Source: an uncultured Anaerolineae bacterium
Lineage (GTDB): Bacteria > Chloroflexota > Anaerolineae > Anaerolineales > Villigracilaceae
Direction of reading: 5' to 3'
Assembly: GCA_903838415.1 (NCBI GenBank)
Contig: CAILYI010000081.1
Span: 1-64,000 of the forward strand
Length of the DNA stretch: 64,000 nt
The position numbers and the translations under genes were made by a program. The notes beneath the pieces were generated by a model. That model searched no databases, was not told where the DNA came from, and worked only from the letters and a program-made list of their open reading frames with translations. Shown here in pieces: positions 49,745 through 58,472 of this stretch. The stretch's first letter is position 1. Every line of letters begins with the position of its first letter.

Positions 49745-50980
49745 ATGGAGACACCCTGGGAATATCGTTACGCCCATCGTATGCAAAAGATGGGAAGTTC
49801 AGTCATCCGTGAACTGCTGAAATTGACTGAACAACCGGATATTATCTCTTTCGGCGGCGGGCTGCCTGCCCCGGAAGTGTTCCCGTTGAAGCAATTTAAG
49901 GAAGCCTGCAACTCCGTGCTCGAACATGATGGCGCGCAGGCTCTGCAATACGGCACCACCGAAGGCTACCTGCCGCTGCGCAAGATGATCGCGCGCCATT
50001 CCCTGCGTTATAGTGTGGAGGTTGAACCGGAAAACATCCTGATCACTTCCGGTTCACAACAGGCGCTGGATTTTATCGGGCGGCTGTTCTTGAATCGCGG
50101 CGATTACATCGTGGTTGAATCGCCCACGTATTTGGGCGCGCTGCAAGCCTGGAATGCCTACGGTGCGCAGTATATTTCCGTTCCGATGGACGAACACGGC
50201 ATGATCGTGGCTGAACTGGAAAAGGCCCTGCGGATTGGACCAAAGTTCATCTACATCCTGCCGAATTTCCAGAACCCAAGCGGCGCCACCCTGAGCCTGG
50301 AACGCCGCAAGCAGATCGTTGAACTGGCTGACAAGTACGGCGTCCCGATTGTCGAGGATGATCCCTACGGGCAACTGCGCTACGAAGGCGACCACCTGCC
50401 TTCGATAAATTACTTGGATAGCGAATATCGCGGCGAAGACGCTGCTTATACAGGCAATGTCATCTACCTGAGCACTTTTTCCAAGCTGCTTTCACCCGGT
50501 TTGCGCGTGGCCTGGGTCATCGCTCCGCAGCAAGTCATCAAGAAACTGGTTCACACCAAACAAGCTGCCGATCTGCACACCGCCACCTTCAACCAGATGG
50601 TGGCTTACGAAGTCAGCAAGGGCGGCTTTTTGGATGAGCACGTTAAGCTCATTCGCGCCACATACAAAGAACGCCGCGATGTGATGCTCGAAACGATGGA
50701 AGAAATCTGGCCTGCCGAAACGAGCTGGACCAGACCGCAGGGCGGGATGTTCCTGTGGGGCGTTCTCCCCGAAGGGATGGACACGGCTGAAGTGATTAAG
50801 CTGGCGATTGAGCGAAAGGTGGCCTTTGTCCCCGGCGCGGCCTTCCACGCCAACGGCGGCGGGAAAAACACCATGCGGCTGAACTTCTCGTATTGTTCGC
50901 CCGAGGCCATCCGCGAAGGCACAACCCGCCTGGGAATGTTGCTGCGAGAATTGGTCAAGAAAAACGGAATTCACAGTTAA
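49745..50980 (+). CDS. PLP aminotransferase, LysN/2-aminoadipate transaminase-like
   Basis: This class I aminotransferase has 411 residues. It carries ISFGGGLPAPEVFP, LQYGTTEGYLPLRK, ITSGSQQALDFIGR and YILPNFQNPSG. VEDDPYGQLRYEG precedes the PLP lysine in YLSTFSKLLSPGLRVAW. These features match LysN and the aminotransferase part of MocR proteins. LysN acts in the AAA lysine pathway and also transaminates Leu and aromatic acids, so the substrate is uncertain. AAGGAG precedes the ATG. A terminator follows at 51004. Confidence 0.88.
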   Translation: METPWEYRYAHRMQKMGSSVIRELLKLTEQPDIISFGGGLPAPEVFPLKQFKEACNSVLEHDGAQALQYGTTEGYLPLRKMIARHSLRYSVEVEPENILITSGSQQALDFIGRLFLNRGDYIVVESPTYLGALQAWNAYGAQYISVPMDEHGMIVAELEKALRIGPKFIYILPNFQNPSGATLSLERRKQIVELADKYGVPIVEDDPYGQLRYEGDHLPSINYLDSEYRGEDAAYTGNVIYLSTFSKLLSPGLRVAWVIAPQQVIKKLVHTKQAADLHTATFNQMVAYEVSKGGFLDEHVKLIRATYKERRDVMLETMEEIWPAETSWTRPQGGMFLWGVLPEGMDTAEVIKLAIERKVAFVPGAAFHANGGGKNTMRLNFSYCSPEAIREGTTRLGMLLRELVKKNGIHS

Positions 50981-51003
50981 AAGTAAATTTCCTGCAAGGC
51001 ATC

Positions 51004-51037
51004 AAAAACCGGGTCTCGCCACGAGACCCGGTTTTTT
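51004..51037. terminator. Bidirectional terminator
   Basis: A perfect 15-bp stem (51004-51018 and 51022-51036) with a three-base loop has A and T tracts on its outer ends. It serves the convergent aminotransferase and malic enzyme genes. Confidence 0.9.
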
Positions 51038-51040
51038 AGT

Positions 51041-52390
51041 CTATTCTTCAACGTATGGAACATAATCGGCGCGTGCCAGGCCCTGGGCGATGGCTTTTTG
51101 CGCCACGGCGCGCGCCACCGCCAGATGGACTTTTTTATCCAGCGGATTTGGCACAAGTTCACCGGGTGGAGCCATGTCGGCGATGGTTTGGGCAGCGGCC
51201 AGCAGCATTTCATGTGAGATGCGCGAGGCATTGGCATCCACCGCGCCACGGAAAATACCGGGGAAACCGAGCACATTGTTGACGGATTTACCGTCAGCAG
51301 CGAAGGCTGCGCCATGTTTCAGCGCCACTTCCGGGTCAATTTCGGGATTTGGGTTGGAAAGGGCCAGGATAATCTGTCCCTGGCGCACCATTTCAGGCTT
51401 GATCAAGCCTGAAACGCCTGTGGTGGAAATGACGATATCGCAATTTGCCATGATCTCGCGCAGTGTGGAGGGCCGTCCGCCAGCTGCTTCAAGGCGTTTG
51501 AGCGCCTCGGGATTCAAGTCCGCGCCCCAGACGGGATTGCCTGTCAGCCGCATGATCATGTTTGCGGTGGCGAATCCGGCCGCGCCCAGGCCGATTTGTC
51601 CGATTTTGGCCGAGGAGAGATAAACGCCCGATTGACGGGAGGCCACCATCAGCGCGGCGGTGGTCACAACGGCTGTCCCGTGTTGGTCATCGTGCATGAC
51701 GGGAATATCCAGCCGTTTTTGCAGTCGTTCCTCAATCTCAAAACAGCGTGGCGCAGAAATATCTTCCAGCTGGATGGCGGCAAACGTCTGGGCTATGGTG
51801 GCGATTGTTTCGACGATCAGATCGGTATCTTGCGTATTGAGCAGAATCGGGATGCCTGATAATCCCACCAGTGTTTCCATCAGCATGGCTTTGCCTTCCA
51901 TGACCGGCATGCCCGCCAGGGCGCCGATATCGCCCAACCCGAGCACCGCCGAGCCATCGGTAACGATGGCAACCATGTGACTGGTGGATGTGTACAGGCG
52001 CGCCATGGATGGGTCTTTGGCGATTTTGAGACAGACTTCCGCCACGCCGGGGGTGTAGACTTTGCGCAGGGTGGCGAGGGAATCGATCGGATAGCGTGAA
52101 CGGATGGCGATTTTGCCCTTGAGATGCAGGGCCAGCACTTCGTCACGCACGTCCATGACGACGGTGCCTTCGTTCGCGTGCATGGCTTTGAGAACTATCT
52201 CAAACTGGCCCAGGTCATCGGTATAGATCGTAATGTCGCGGACAACGTGCTGCGAGGTTTCGGTCAGCATACTAATATCGCCGACGGTGCCCCCGGCATC
52301 TGAAATCGCCATCAGCAGGCGCGCAAGCTGTCCGACGGTCTGGTCGTTGCGGACGTTTACTGTGCGGCTTACTTTTCGTTCCCAGGCCAT
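51041..52390 (-). CDS. NAD-dependent malic enzyme with N-terminal ACT domain
   Basis: This protein of 449 residues converts malate to pyruvate and CO2. An ACT domain (about residues 8-85) is followed by the malic enzyme core. Key parts are KVYTPGVAEVCLKIA (Tyr), PVMEGKAMLM (catalytic Lys region), DISAPRCFEIEERL and HDDQHGTAVV (metal-binding acidic residues). LSNPNPEIDPE and NNVLGFPGIFRGA lie near the C-terminus. The ACT domain suggests control by an amino acid or a related effector. It overlaps the HAD gene by 22 bases. Confidence 0.92.
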   Translation of the reverse strand: MAWERKVSRTVNVRNDQTVGQLARLLMAISDAGGTVGDISMLTETSQHVVRDITIYTDDLGQFEIVLKAMHANEGTVVMDVRDEVLALHLKGKIAIRSRYPIDSLATLRKVYTPGVAEVCLKIAKDPSMARLYTSTSHMVAIVTDGSAVLGLGDIGALAGMPVMEGKAMLMETLVGLSGIPILLNTQDTDLIVETIATIAQTFAAIQLEDISAPRCFEIEERLQKRLDIPVMHDDQHGTAVVTTAALMVASRQSGVYLSSAKIGQIGLGAAGFATANMIMRLTGNPVWGADLNPEALKRLEAAGGRPSTLREIMANCDIVISTTGVSGLIKPEMVRQGQIILALSNPNPEIDPEVALKHGAAFAADGKSVNNVLGFPGIFRGAVDANASRISHEMLLAAAQTIADMAPPGELVPNPLDKKVHLAVARAVAQKAIAQGLARADYVPYVEE

Positions 52391-53103
52391 AGTTCCCTCT
52401 GCTCAAGTAACGGAATAAGTTCATGGTGTGATTGAATGACCGGGCAGCCGGGCGCGTCGAATAGATTTTCAGGATCTATCAAAACCGGATTCAGCCCGGC
52501 GTTTCGCGCGCCCACAACATCCGCGTAATAATTATCGCCGACGTAGATCGTTTCCGTCGCCTGAAGGTTGCCCATTTTTAACCCATGCAGGAATATCTCC
52601 TTGTTGGGTTTCCATGAGTTGACATCTCCGGCGGCGAGCGAAAAATCAAAATACTCGCCAATGCCCAATTCATTCAAATATTCGCCAAAAGGTTCCTCGC
52701 GGTTGGAAATCACTCCCAACGTCAACCCGGTTTCGCGCAGGCAGGTCAAAGTCTCCTGAACACCTTGCATGAGCACATCTTCGGGATGAAAGTGCTCGCT
52801 CATGTAGCGATTAATCTGCGGGCCCAGGGCTTTCGCCTGTTCAGACTCCACGCCCAAAGCCAGCAGTTGGCGGGAGCTGTAATTGGCCCAGAAAGCTTCG
52901 CTTTCACCGAAAAGCGCACGATCGGCGCGCAGTTCGGCTGATTCTGCCCAGTAGGAGTGTTCCCAGCGCGCAGCGCGGCGGCGTGTTTCGTCCGTGATGG
53001 CGATGCCTAGTTCAGTAACACGGTCTGCAAAGAACTGTCGCCCCAAAGGGCGACCAATTCGAAGCGTTCCGTCCAAATCATAGAGAATGGCGCGAATGGT
53101 CAT
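52369..53103 (-). CDS. HAD-family hydrolase
   Basis: This phosphatase of 244 residues has motif I LYDLDGTLRIGRP (nucleophile Asp), motif II GVISNREEPFG, and the C-terminal motif IYVGDNYYADVVGARNAG, with the helical cap between. Small phosphorylated metabolites are usual substrates; the exact one is unknown. It lies between moaA and the malic enzyme gene and is coupled to both (five-base gap, 22-base overlap). Confidence 0.88.
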   Translation of the reverse strand: MTIRAILYDLDGTLRIGRPLGRQFFADRVTELGIAITDETRRRAARWEHSYWAESAELRADRALFGESEAFWANYSSRQLLALGVESEQAKALGPQINRYMSEHFHPEDVLMQGVQETLTCLRETGLTLGVISNREEPFGEYLNELGIGEYFDFSLAAGDVNSWKPNKEIFLHGLKMGNLQATETIYVGDNYYADVVGARNAGLNPVLIDPENLFDAPGCPVIQSHHELIPLLEQRELWPGNEK

Positions 53104-53108
53104 AGATG

Positions 53109-54083
53109 TTATCCGCCGATCTGATTCATGGCGCGGTTGAGCGGAATCAGGCCTTCATCCAGGCCGTGGCCCCAGGGTTTGTGCCAGACGCCATCCAGGA
53201 TCAGCGCGCGCAAGTCATCGGTGCTGGCGCCATTGCGCATGGGTGTCAGCAAATCGATCTCTTTTTCGCGCAACAGGCACATGCGTAAAACGCCGTCGGC
53301 TGTCAGGCGGGCGCGGGTGCAGGCGGAACAGAATGGAACGGTAACGGATGAGATGAATCCCAACTCGCCTTTGCCGCCGCGGATGCGATAGATGCGCGCT
53401 TCCCCGTCATATTTACCGGTGGCTTCGAGCGGCCCAAACTCTGATTCGATTTTCTGCTGAATTTGCGCGGCGGTGACGATTTGTTGAGTCTGGATATCGG
53501 TTACTCCGGCGAAGGGCATCATCTCGATATAGCGCATTTGCCAGGGCCGGTCAATTGTCAACGCTGCCAGGTCGATGACATCTTCCTCGTTATAGCCTTT
53601 GACTACTACCGCATTGAGCTTCACCGGCGTAAGCCCGGCTTGTTCAGCCGAAAGAATGCCTTTCCAGACGTCCTCGAGCTTGCCCCAGCGCGTCAAACGG
53701 CGGAACTTGTCATTATCAAGGGTGTCGATGGAAATATTCACTCGCTGAAGTCCGGCCTCCTTTAACGGTTGCGCCAGTCGTGTGAGCAAAATCCCGTTGG
53801 TCGTCATCGAAAGCGAGCGAATGCCCGGAGTGGATGCGATGCCGCGGACAATCCCCACGATATTTGCGCGAACGGTGGGTTCGCCGCCGGTCAGCCGGAT
53901 CTTGTCGAAACCCAGGCTGGCGAACAGGCGCGTCAGAGTCAGGATCTCGTCATCTTGCAGCAAATCTGCGTTTGGGCGAAAGGTCTGATCCTCGGGCATG
54001 CAGTAAATACAGCGCAAGTTGCAATGATCGGTCAGTGAGATGCGCAGGTAGTGTATGTTTCGTCCAAATCGATCGAGTGCCAT
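53109..54083 (-). CDS. moaA: GTP 3',8-cyclase MoaA
   Basis: This radical-SAM enzyme of 324 residues makes the first intermediate of molybdenum cofactor from GTP. The SAM cluster Cys are in HCNLRCIYC (Cys21, Cys25, Cys28). The C-terminal cluster Cys are in FCSACTRARL and RMCLL. RLTGGEPTVR also fits. The C-terminal double glycine ends the protein (NQIGG). It is alone: moaC, moaE and others are not in the window. A TATAAT at 54209-54214 on the minus strand is a possible -10. Confidence 0.95.
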   Translation of the reverse strand: MALDRFGRNIHYLRISLTDHCNLRCIYCMPEDQTFRPNADLLQDDEILTLTRLFASLGFDKIRLTGGEPTVRANIVGIVRGIASTPGIRSLSMTTNGILLTRLAQPLKEAGLQRVNISIDTLDNDKFRRLTRWGKLEDVWKGILSAEQAGLTPVKLNAVVVKGYNEEDVIDLAALTIDRPWQMRYIEMMPFAGVTDIQTQQIVTAAQIQQKIESEFGPLEATGKYDGEARIYRIRGGKGELGFISSVTVPFCSACTRARLTADGVLRMCLLREKEIDLLTPMRNGASTDDLRALILDGVWHKPWGHGLDEGLIPLNRAMNQIGG

Positions 54084-54258
54084 GTTTTCCTCTTTGATTT
54101 ATTCTTGCCTAAACATCCAAACATTTACGCAGTTTTCCGCACAGGAAAAAGACGTTCGGTTTTGGATATTTCTGCACATCGATGTAGTTCATACCATTAA
54201 GTGGCACCATTATACCCTGCCGTATTATTAGAAGTTTAAAAGAGAACTGCGAGCGTAA

Positions 54259-54287
54259 TTGACGCAATTGGGCGGGCATGCTATGAT
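54259..54287 (+). promoter_or_regulatory. Promoter of the PIN/TRAM gene
   Basis: TTGACG (54259-54264) and TATGAT (54282-54287) are separated by 17 bases. The 328-base divergent spacer (54084-54411) between moaA and this gene shows no other gene. The leader would be about 118 bases. Confidence 0.65.
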
Positions 54288-54411
54288 GATAATGTAATTA
54301 TCTTTATTTATCACTGCAGTTGCCTTATTTCTAAACCGAGACCGTCATCTTTATTTATTTTTGACACAATTTGTTTAGCGATTGGTGCGATCGGCAGTAG
54401 AAGGAGTTCTT

Positions 54412-55476
54412 ATGAGCCCTGATTTTATTATTCGCATCGTCGGTATGATTGTAGGTGCCATCTTGAGCGGTTACTGGGGGTTTTGGTTCAGCCGCATTAA
54501 CGCTGCAGATCAATTCATGCCATATACCTTGGGAATGGGCACTGTCGGAGCCTTATTCGGCCTGATTGCCACACCCTATTTCACCACTTTTCCGGTGCGC
54601 GCCATCCGTCGCTTGCTGGTGCGGATTTCTGCTGAAAACCTGTTGGCCGGGTTGAGCGGATTGGTGGCTGGGTTGCTGGTGGCGGCGCTGCTGACTTTTC
54701 CACTTTCGATGCTGCCCGATCCGCTTGGGAACATCCTGCCTTTTATTTCGGTGATGTTATTTGGATATTTCGGCGTGGCGTTATTCGTCATGCGCCAGGC
54801 GGATATCATGGCTGTCTTGGGGGGCTTCGCCAATCGCGGCGGCGAAAGTTCCACTACGCCCAATGTGGCCTGGGGACAGGGCTCGCGCACAATTCTGCTG
54901 GATACGAGCGTGATCATCGATGGGCGTGTTTCCGATATTGCCAAGACAGGTTTCCTGCCTGGCACTTTGCTCATTCCACGCTTTGTGCTCAACGAGTTGC
55001 AATATATCGCTGATTCAGCTGACAGCCTGCGTCGACAGCGCGGACGACGCGGCATGGAAGTTCTCTCGGAGCTGCAAAAAGTCTCTGCTGTGAGTGTGCG
55101 CATCAGCGATATTGATGTGGAAGGTGTGCGCGAGGTGGATGACAAACTCGTCATCCTGGCACGTCAACTAAAATGTCCCATTCTCACCAACGACTACAAC
55201 TTGAATCGCGTCGCCGAACTGCAGGGTGTCGTCATCCTGAATATCAACGAACTGGCGAATGCCGTCAAGTCGGTGGTTCTGCCGGGTGAGACGATGGGAA
55301 TTGCCGTTATTCAGGAAGGCAAGGAAATGAACCAGGGTGTCGGCTACATGGATGACGGCACCATGGTCGTCGTGGAAGGCGGTAACCGATATATCGGGCA
55401 GACCAAAGCGGTGACAGTCACCAAAGTGCTCCAAACTGCCGCAGGTCGGATGATCTTTGCAAAGCCCGAAGATTAA
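54412..55476 (+). CDS. YacL-type PIN/TRAM-domain membrane protein
   Basis: This protein of 354 residues has four N-terminal membrane helices (about residues 5-150) and a PIN domain (about 165-285). The PIN domain carries the acidic nuclease residues in LDTSVIIDGRVSDI, LNELQYIADSADSLRRQRGR and VDDKLVILA...LTNDYNLNRVAEL (quoted in parts). A C-terminal TRAM domain follows (about 295-350). YacL-type proteins are thought to be RNases near the membrane. ATG 54412 has AAGGAG five bases upstream. An intrinsic terminator follows. Confidence 0.9.
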   Translation: MSPDFIIRIVGMIVGAILSGYWGFWFSRINAADQFMPYTLGMGTVGALFGLIATPYFTTFPVRAIRRLLVRISAENLLAGLSGLVAGLLVAALLTFPLSMLPDPLGNILPFISVMLFGYFGVALFVMRQADIMAVLGGFANRGGESSTTPNVAWGQGSRTILLDTSVIIDGRVSDIAKTGFLPGTLLIPRFVLNELQYIADSADSLRRQRGRRGMEVLSELQKVSAVSVRISDIDVEGVREVDDKLVILARQLKCPILTNDYNLNRVAELQGVVILNINELANAVKSVVLPGETMGIAVIQEGKEMNQGVGYMDDGTMVVVEGGNRYIGQTKAVTVTKVLQTAAGRMIFAKPED

Positions 55477-55487
55477 TTCACAACTTC

Positions 55488-55525
55488 AAAAGAGCGCGGT
55501 TCATTGAGCAGCGCTCTTTTTATTT
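55488..55525 (+). terminator. Intrinsic terminator after the PIN/TRAM gene
   Basis: AAAAGAGCGC (55488-55497) pairs with GCGCTCTTTT (55511-55520) around a 13-base loop, and a short T-rich tract follows. Confidence 0.75.
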
Positions 55526-55584
55526 GCCAGGAAATTGCATAAAAGGCGGCAGCAGAACTCGTCCCAACTTCGACGCTTTATGGT

Positions 55585-55590
55585 TATAAT
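55585..55590 (+). promoter_or_regulatory. Possible -10 element of cysS
   Basis: TATAAT lies 22 bases before the cysS ATG. No good -35 is found 17 bases upstream, so this is a weak call. Confidence 0.35.
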
Positions 55591-55611
55591 TTAATCATCA
55601 GGAGAGAAAGC

Positions 55612-57009
55612 ATGATTCGTCTTTACAACACCCTCACTCGCAAAAAAGAAGACTTCCAGACGCTCGCACCGGGCGTGGTAAAAATGTATGTCTGCGGACC
55701 GACCGTCTACAATGACGCGCATGTTGGACATGCTATGTCCGCGTTGGTTTTCGATATTATTCGCCGCTACCTCGAATATCGCGGATTTAGTGTCAAGCAC
55801 GTCATGAATTACACCGACGTGGATGATAAAATCATCAACCGCGCCAATCAGATGGGGATCGACCCTTTTATTCTCTCCCAAAAATACATCGACGATTTTG
55901 ATCAGAACCTGACCGACCTGAACATTCAACCGGCCACGGCCAGGCCGCGCGTCAGCAAGACCATGCCGCAGATCATCGCCTTCGTGCAAGGGCTGATCGA
56001 CAAAGGGTACGCCTACCCTGCTTCCAACGGCGATGTCTATTTTCGCGTCACCCGCGATGACGATTACGGCAAGCTTTCAGCGCGAAAACTGGACGATATG
56101 CAGGCTGGCTCACGCATCGAGGTCGAAGAACTCAAAGAAAATCCGATGGATTTTGCCCTCTGGAAAGCCGCCAAGCCCGGTGAACCTTTCTGGGAAAGCC
56201 CGTGGGGCAATGGCCGCCCCGGTTGGCATATCGAATGCTCCGCGATGAACTTGCAGGAACTTGGCGAACAGATCGACATTCACGGTGGCGGCAATGACCT
56301 GATTTTCCCGCACCATGAGAACGAAATTGCCCAATCCGAATCCTTCACCGGCAAGCAGTTCGCGCGCTACTGGATGCACAACGGCATGCTGCAGCTTGGC
56401 GGCGAGAAAATGTCCAAATCGCTGGGTAACATCATCAGCATCAAGGAATTCTTATCAAAGCGTGATGCGGATGTGATGCGCATGTTGGTGTTGAATGGTT
56501 CCTACCGCGCCCCGTTGATGTTTAATGAAGAAACCCTGGATGGCGCGGAAAAAGGCCTGGAGCGGATCAAATCTGCCCTGCGTCCGGCCTCCGCCAAAAC
56601 AGCCTCCGCTTCGGTTGGAGCATTGAATGTGCTCTCCGCCCAACTGGAACTGACAAAAAACGGTTTTGATGCCGCCATGGACGACGATTTCAATACCGCT
56701 GGCGCGTTGGGCACGCTCTTTGATCTGGTGCGCGCCATCAACACCGCCCGCGATGCGGGTGCCGGTTCCGAACAAATCCAGCCATCCCAAACCATTCTGC
56801 GCGAATTGGCCGGTGTCTTTGGATTGCGTTTGAGCGAAAAGACCGGCTCAGAAGGCGCTGATAAATTTATCGACCTGCTGCTTGAAGCCCGGGCTGAAGC
56901 GCGCAAGCAAAAACTTTGGTCACTCTCCGACCTGATTCGTGACCGGCTCAAGGATCTTGGGGTGACCGTCGAAGATAGCAAAGATGGCGCCAACTGGCGC
57001 TGGGGTTAA
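55612..57009 (+). CDS. cysS: Cysteinyl-tRNA synthetase
   Basis: This class I synthetase of 465 residues charges tRNA-Cys. The zinc Cys is in YVCGPTVYN (Cys28), the HIGH motif reads HVGH (37-40), and the KMSKS motif is KMSKSLGN (starting at Lys266). GWHIECSAM and HGGGNDLIFPHHENE supply the other zinc ligands. The C-terminal helical domain ends normally, so it is full length. AGGAGAGAAAG precedes the ATG. It is the best marker gene in the window for a phylogenetic placement. Confidence 0.97.
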   Translation: MIRLYNTLTRKKEDFQTLAPGVVKMYVCGPTVYNDAHVGHAMSALVFDIIRRYLEYRGFSVKHVMNYTDVDDKIINRANQMGIDPFILSQKYIDDFDQNLTDLNIQPATARPRVSKTMPQIIAFVQGLIDKGYAYPASNGDVYFRVTRDDDYGKLSARKLDDMQAGSRIEVEELKENPMDFALWKAAKPGEPFWESPWGNGRPGWHIECSAMNLQELGEQIDIHGGGNDLIFPHHENEIAQSESFTGKQFARYWMHNGMLQLGGEKMSKSLGNIISIKEFLSKRDADVMRMLVLNGSYRAPLMFNEETLDGAEKGLERIKSALRPASAKTASASVGALNVLSAQLELTKNGFDAAMDDDFNTAGALGTLFDLVRAINTARDAGAGSEQIQPSQTILRELAGVFGLRLSEKTGSEGADKFIDLLLEARAEARKQKLWSLSDLIRDRLKDLGVTVEDSKDGANWRWG

Positions 57010-57054
57010 TTCCAGCATAACTTTACAAATGACATGCTATCCATGAGCCTGTAC

Positions 57055-57096
57055 CTGGCACCTGGCGCTAGAGATGTGAGTTGCGTCAGGTGCCAG
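57055..57096. repeat. Family G dyad (CTGGCACCTG / CAGGTGCCAG)
   Basis: A perfect 10-bp inverted repeat (57055-57064 and 57087-57096) has a 22-base centre that contains further similar words (GCGTCAGGTGCC). It lies just after cysS and may help terminate it. Confidence 0.55.
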
Positions 57097-57175
57097 ATGT
57101 GTATATTGACTTCCCTTATTCTCGGTGAGAATGTAATCAGCGAACCTAACAAAAATGGAACTTCTTCAGATGTCA

Positions 57176-57181
57176 TACAAT
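57176..57181 (+). promoter_or_regulatory. Possible -10 element before the riboswitch candidate
   Basis: TACAAT would start transcription near 57188, just before the structured leader at about 57203. No convincing -35 is seen. Confidence 0.3.
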
Positions 57182-57202
57182 GGTAAACTAGCTCCACACC
57201 CT

Positions 57203-57302
57203 TGGACAATGCGCAACCGGGAAAACCCCGGGGCGCAAAGCCAAAGGGTTTATGGATATTAAGTAAAATGCTAAGTAAAATGCAGCCTGAAAGCCAAAGT
57301 TT
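57203..57302 (+). promoter_or_regulatory. Candidate c-di-GMP-I (GEMM) riboswitch
   Basis: GCGCAACCGGGAAAACCCC and then GGGGCGCAAAGCC (57211-57242) resemble the conserved first hairpin and GGGACGCAAAGCC core of c-di-GMP-I riboswitches. They are followed by AAAGGGTTTATGG, like the accGGGucuaa strand, and further on by GCAGCCTGAAAGCC, like the closing AGCCgGGuuGCC strand. The GAAA-type loop reads AAAA, and the distal hairpin is replaced by a 12-base tandem repeat, so the match is imperfect. The downstream gene is an HD-GYP c-di-GMP phosphodiesterase, which suits this ligand. About 125 bases remain before the ATG as an expression platform. The rest of the 418-base spacer (57010-57427) holds a dyad and no gene. 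Confidence 0.42.
57260..57283 (+). repeat. Exact 12-base tandem repeat
   Basis: TAAGTAAAATGC occurs twice in direct succession (57260-57271 and 57272-57283) within the leader of the HD-GYP gene. Confidence 0.9.
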
Positions 57303-57427
57303 TGCAGGGAACTTAAAAATATTTTTGGCGAGGCTGAATTCTCAAATTCGCAAAGATTTAATGTTACTGTCTCTGAATGGTTTTGTGATGGATCAAAGAT
57401 AGCAGCCCTAAAAACAAAAAATAGATT

Positions 57428-58450
57428 ATGGAAAATACATCGAGCCACATTCTGATTATTGACGATGACCATGCGCTTTTGATGGGCCTGAGTGCCGTGC
57501 TAAGGCGGGATGGATATAAGATTACAACCGCCGATCATGGTCAGAAAGGCATCCAGCTGGCGCGTGAAATTATGCCTGACTTATTGATTTGCGACTTGAT
57601 GATGCCGCCTCCCAATGGGTTCAGTGTCCTTAGTATTCTCCAGGAAGACCCTCAAACAGCGCAATTACCTTTCATTTTTTTGACAGCGAGCGCCAACGAA
57701 GCAGACAAAATCAAGGGTTTACTTTCTGGAGCCGATGATTACATCACCAAGCCATTTTCCAAAGATGAATTGGTGGCGCGAATAACGGCTGTTTTGCGTC
57801 GTCGAGCAAAATCAGGCGCTCACAGGGATGAAAACAAAGATGTTTTGATTGCCAGGCTGCAGGAAAAAATTGCAACCGCTGTCGAAAATTCAAATACAAA
57901 CTGGGAAGATTTTGTTTCCGGGCTGAGCAACATGATAGCCTTGCGTGACGATGAAACTGAAGTGCACAGCAAACATGTCACGGAAATTACCGAAAAGATG
58001 GCAAGGTCGCTGGGAATAAGCGGCGATGCGTTGCTTTACATTCGCTGGGGAGCACTGCTGCACGATGTTGGCAAGGTTGGCGTACCTGACAATATCCTGC
58101 TAAAACCGGGTCCATTGACACCAGATGAGCGCAAGATTATGATGCTTCATCCGGAGCTTGGATATCAGATCTTGCTTCCGTTAAAATTGCCAGCCGCCGC
58201 GTTGGAAATTCCACATTATCACCATGAAAAATGGGATGGCAGCGGTTATCCGAGCGGTTTGAGTGGCGAAAATATCCCTCTTTCAGCCAGAATATTTACC
58301 TTTGTTGATGTTTGGGATGCGTTATCCAGTGATCGCCCGTATCGCGCGGCCTGGACGACCGAGAAAATCACTGAATACGTCATTGGACAAGCTGGCACGA
58401 AATTTGATCCACAACTCGTCGAGAGCTTTTTGAAAACAGTTTCAGCCTAG
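57428..58450 (+). CDS. Response regulator with HD-GYP domain
   Basis: This protein of 340 residues has an N-terminal receiver (phospho-acceptor Asp56 in LLICDLMMPPPNG, Lys in YITKPFSKDEL). A C-terminal HD-GYP domain follows, with HDVGKVGVP (His212-Asp213), then HHEKWDGSGYP (Gly273-Tyr274-Pro275), and FVDVWDALSSDRPYR. All visible HD and GYP residues are kept, so it should degrade c-di-GMP when phosphorylated. It opens a cluster of signalling genes and is preceded by a c-di-GMP riboswitch candidate, so feedback by its own substrate is possible. Confidence 0.93.
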   Translation: MENTSSHILIIDDDHALLMGLSAVLRRDGYKITTADHGQKGIQLAREIMPDLLICDLMMPPPNGFSVLSILQEDPQTAQLPFIFLTASANEADKIKGLLSGADDYITKPFSKDELVARITAVLRRRAKSGAHRDENKDVLIARLQEKIATAVENSNTNWEDFVSGLSNMIALRDDETEVHSKHVTEITEKMARSLGISGDALLYIRWGALLHDVGKVGVPDNILLKPGPLTPDERKIMMLHPELGYQILLPLKLPAAALEIPHYHHEKWDGSGYPSGLSGENIPLSARIFTFVDVWDALSSDRPYRAAWTTEKITEYVIGQAGTKFDPQLVESFLKTVSA

Positions 58451-58472
58451 AATCTTAAAAGGTCGCAAAAAA

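Noticed and set aside
54084-54411. Molybdenum-cofactor riboswitch upstream of moaA
   Set aside because: The spacer is AT-rich and shows no conserved multi-helix core by eye; only a -10-like TATAAT is seen.
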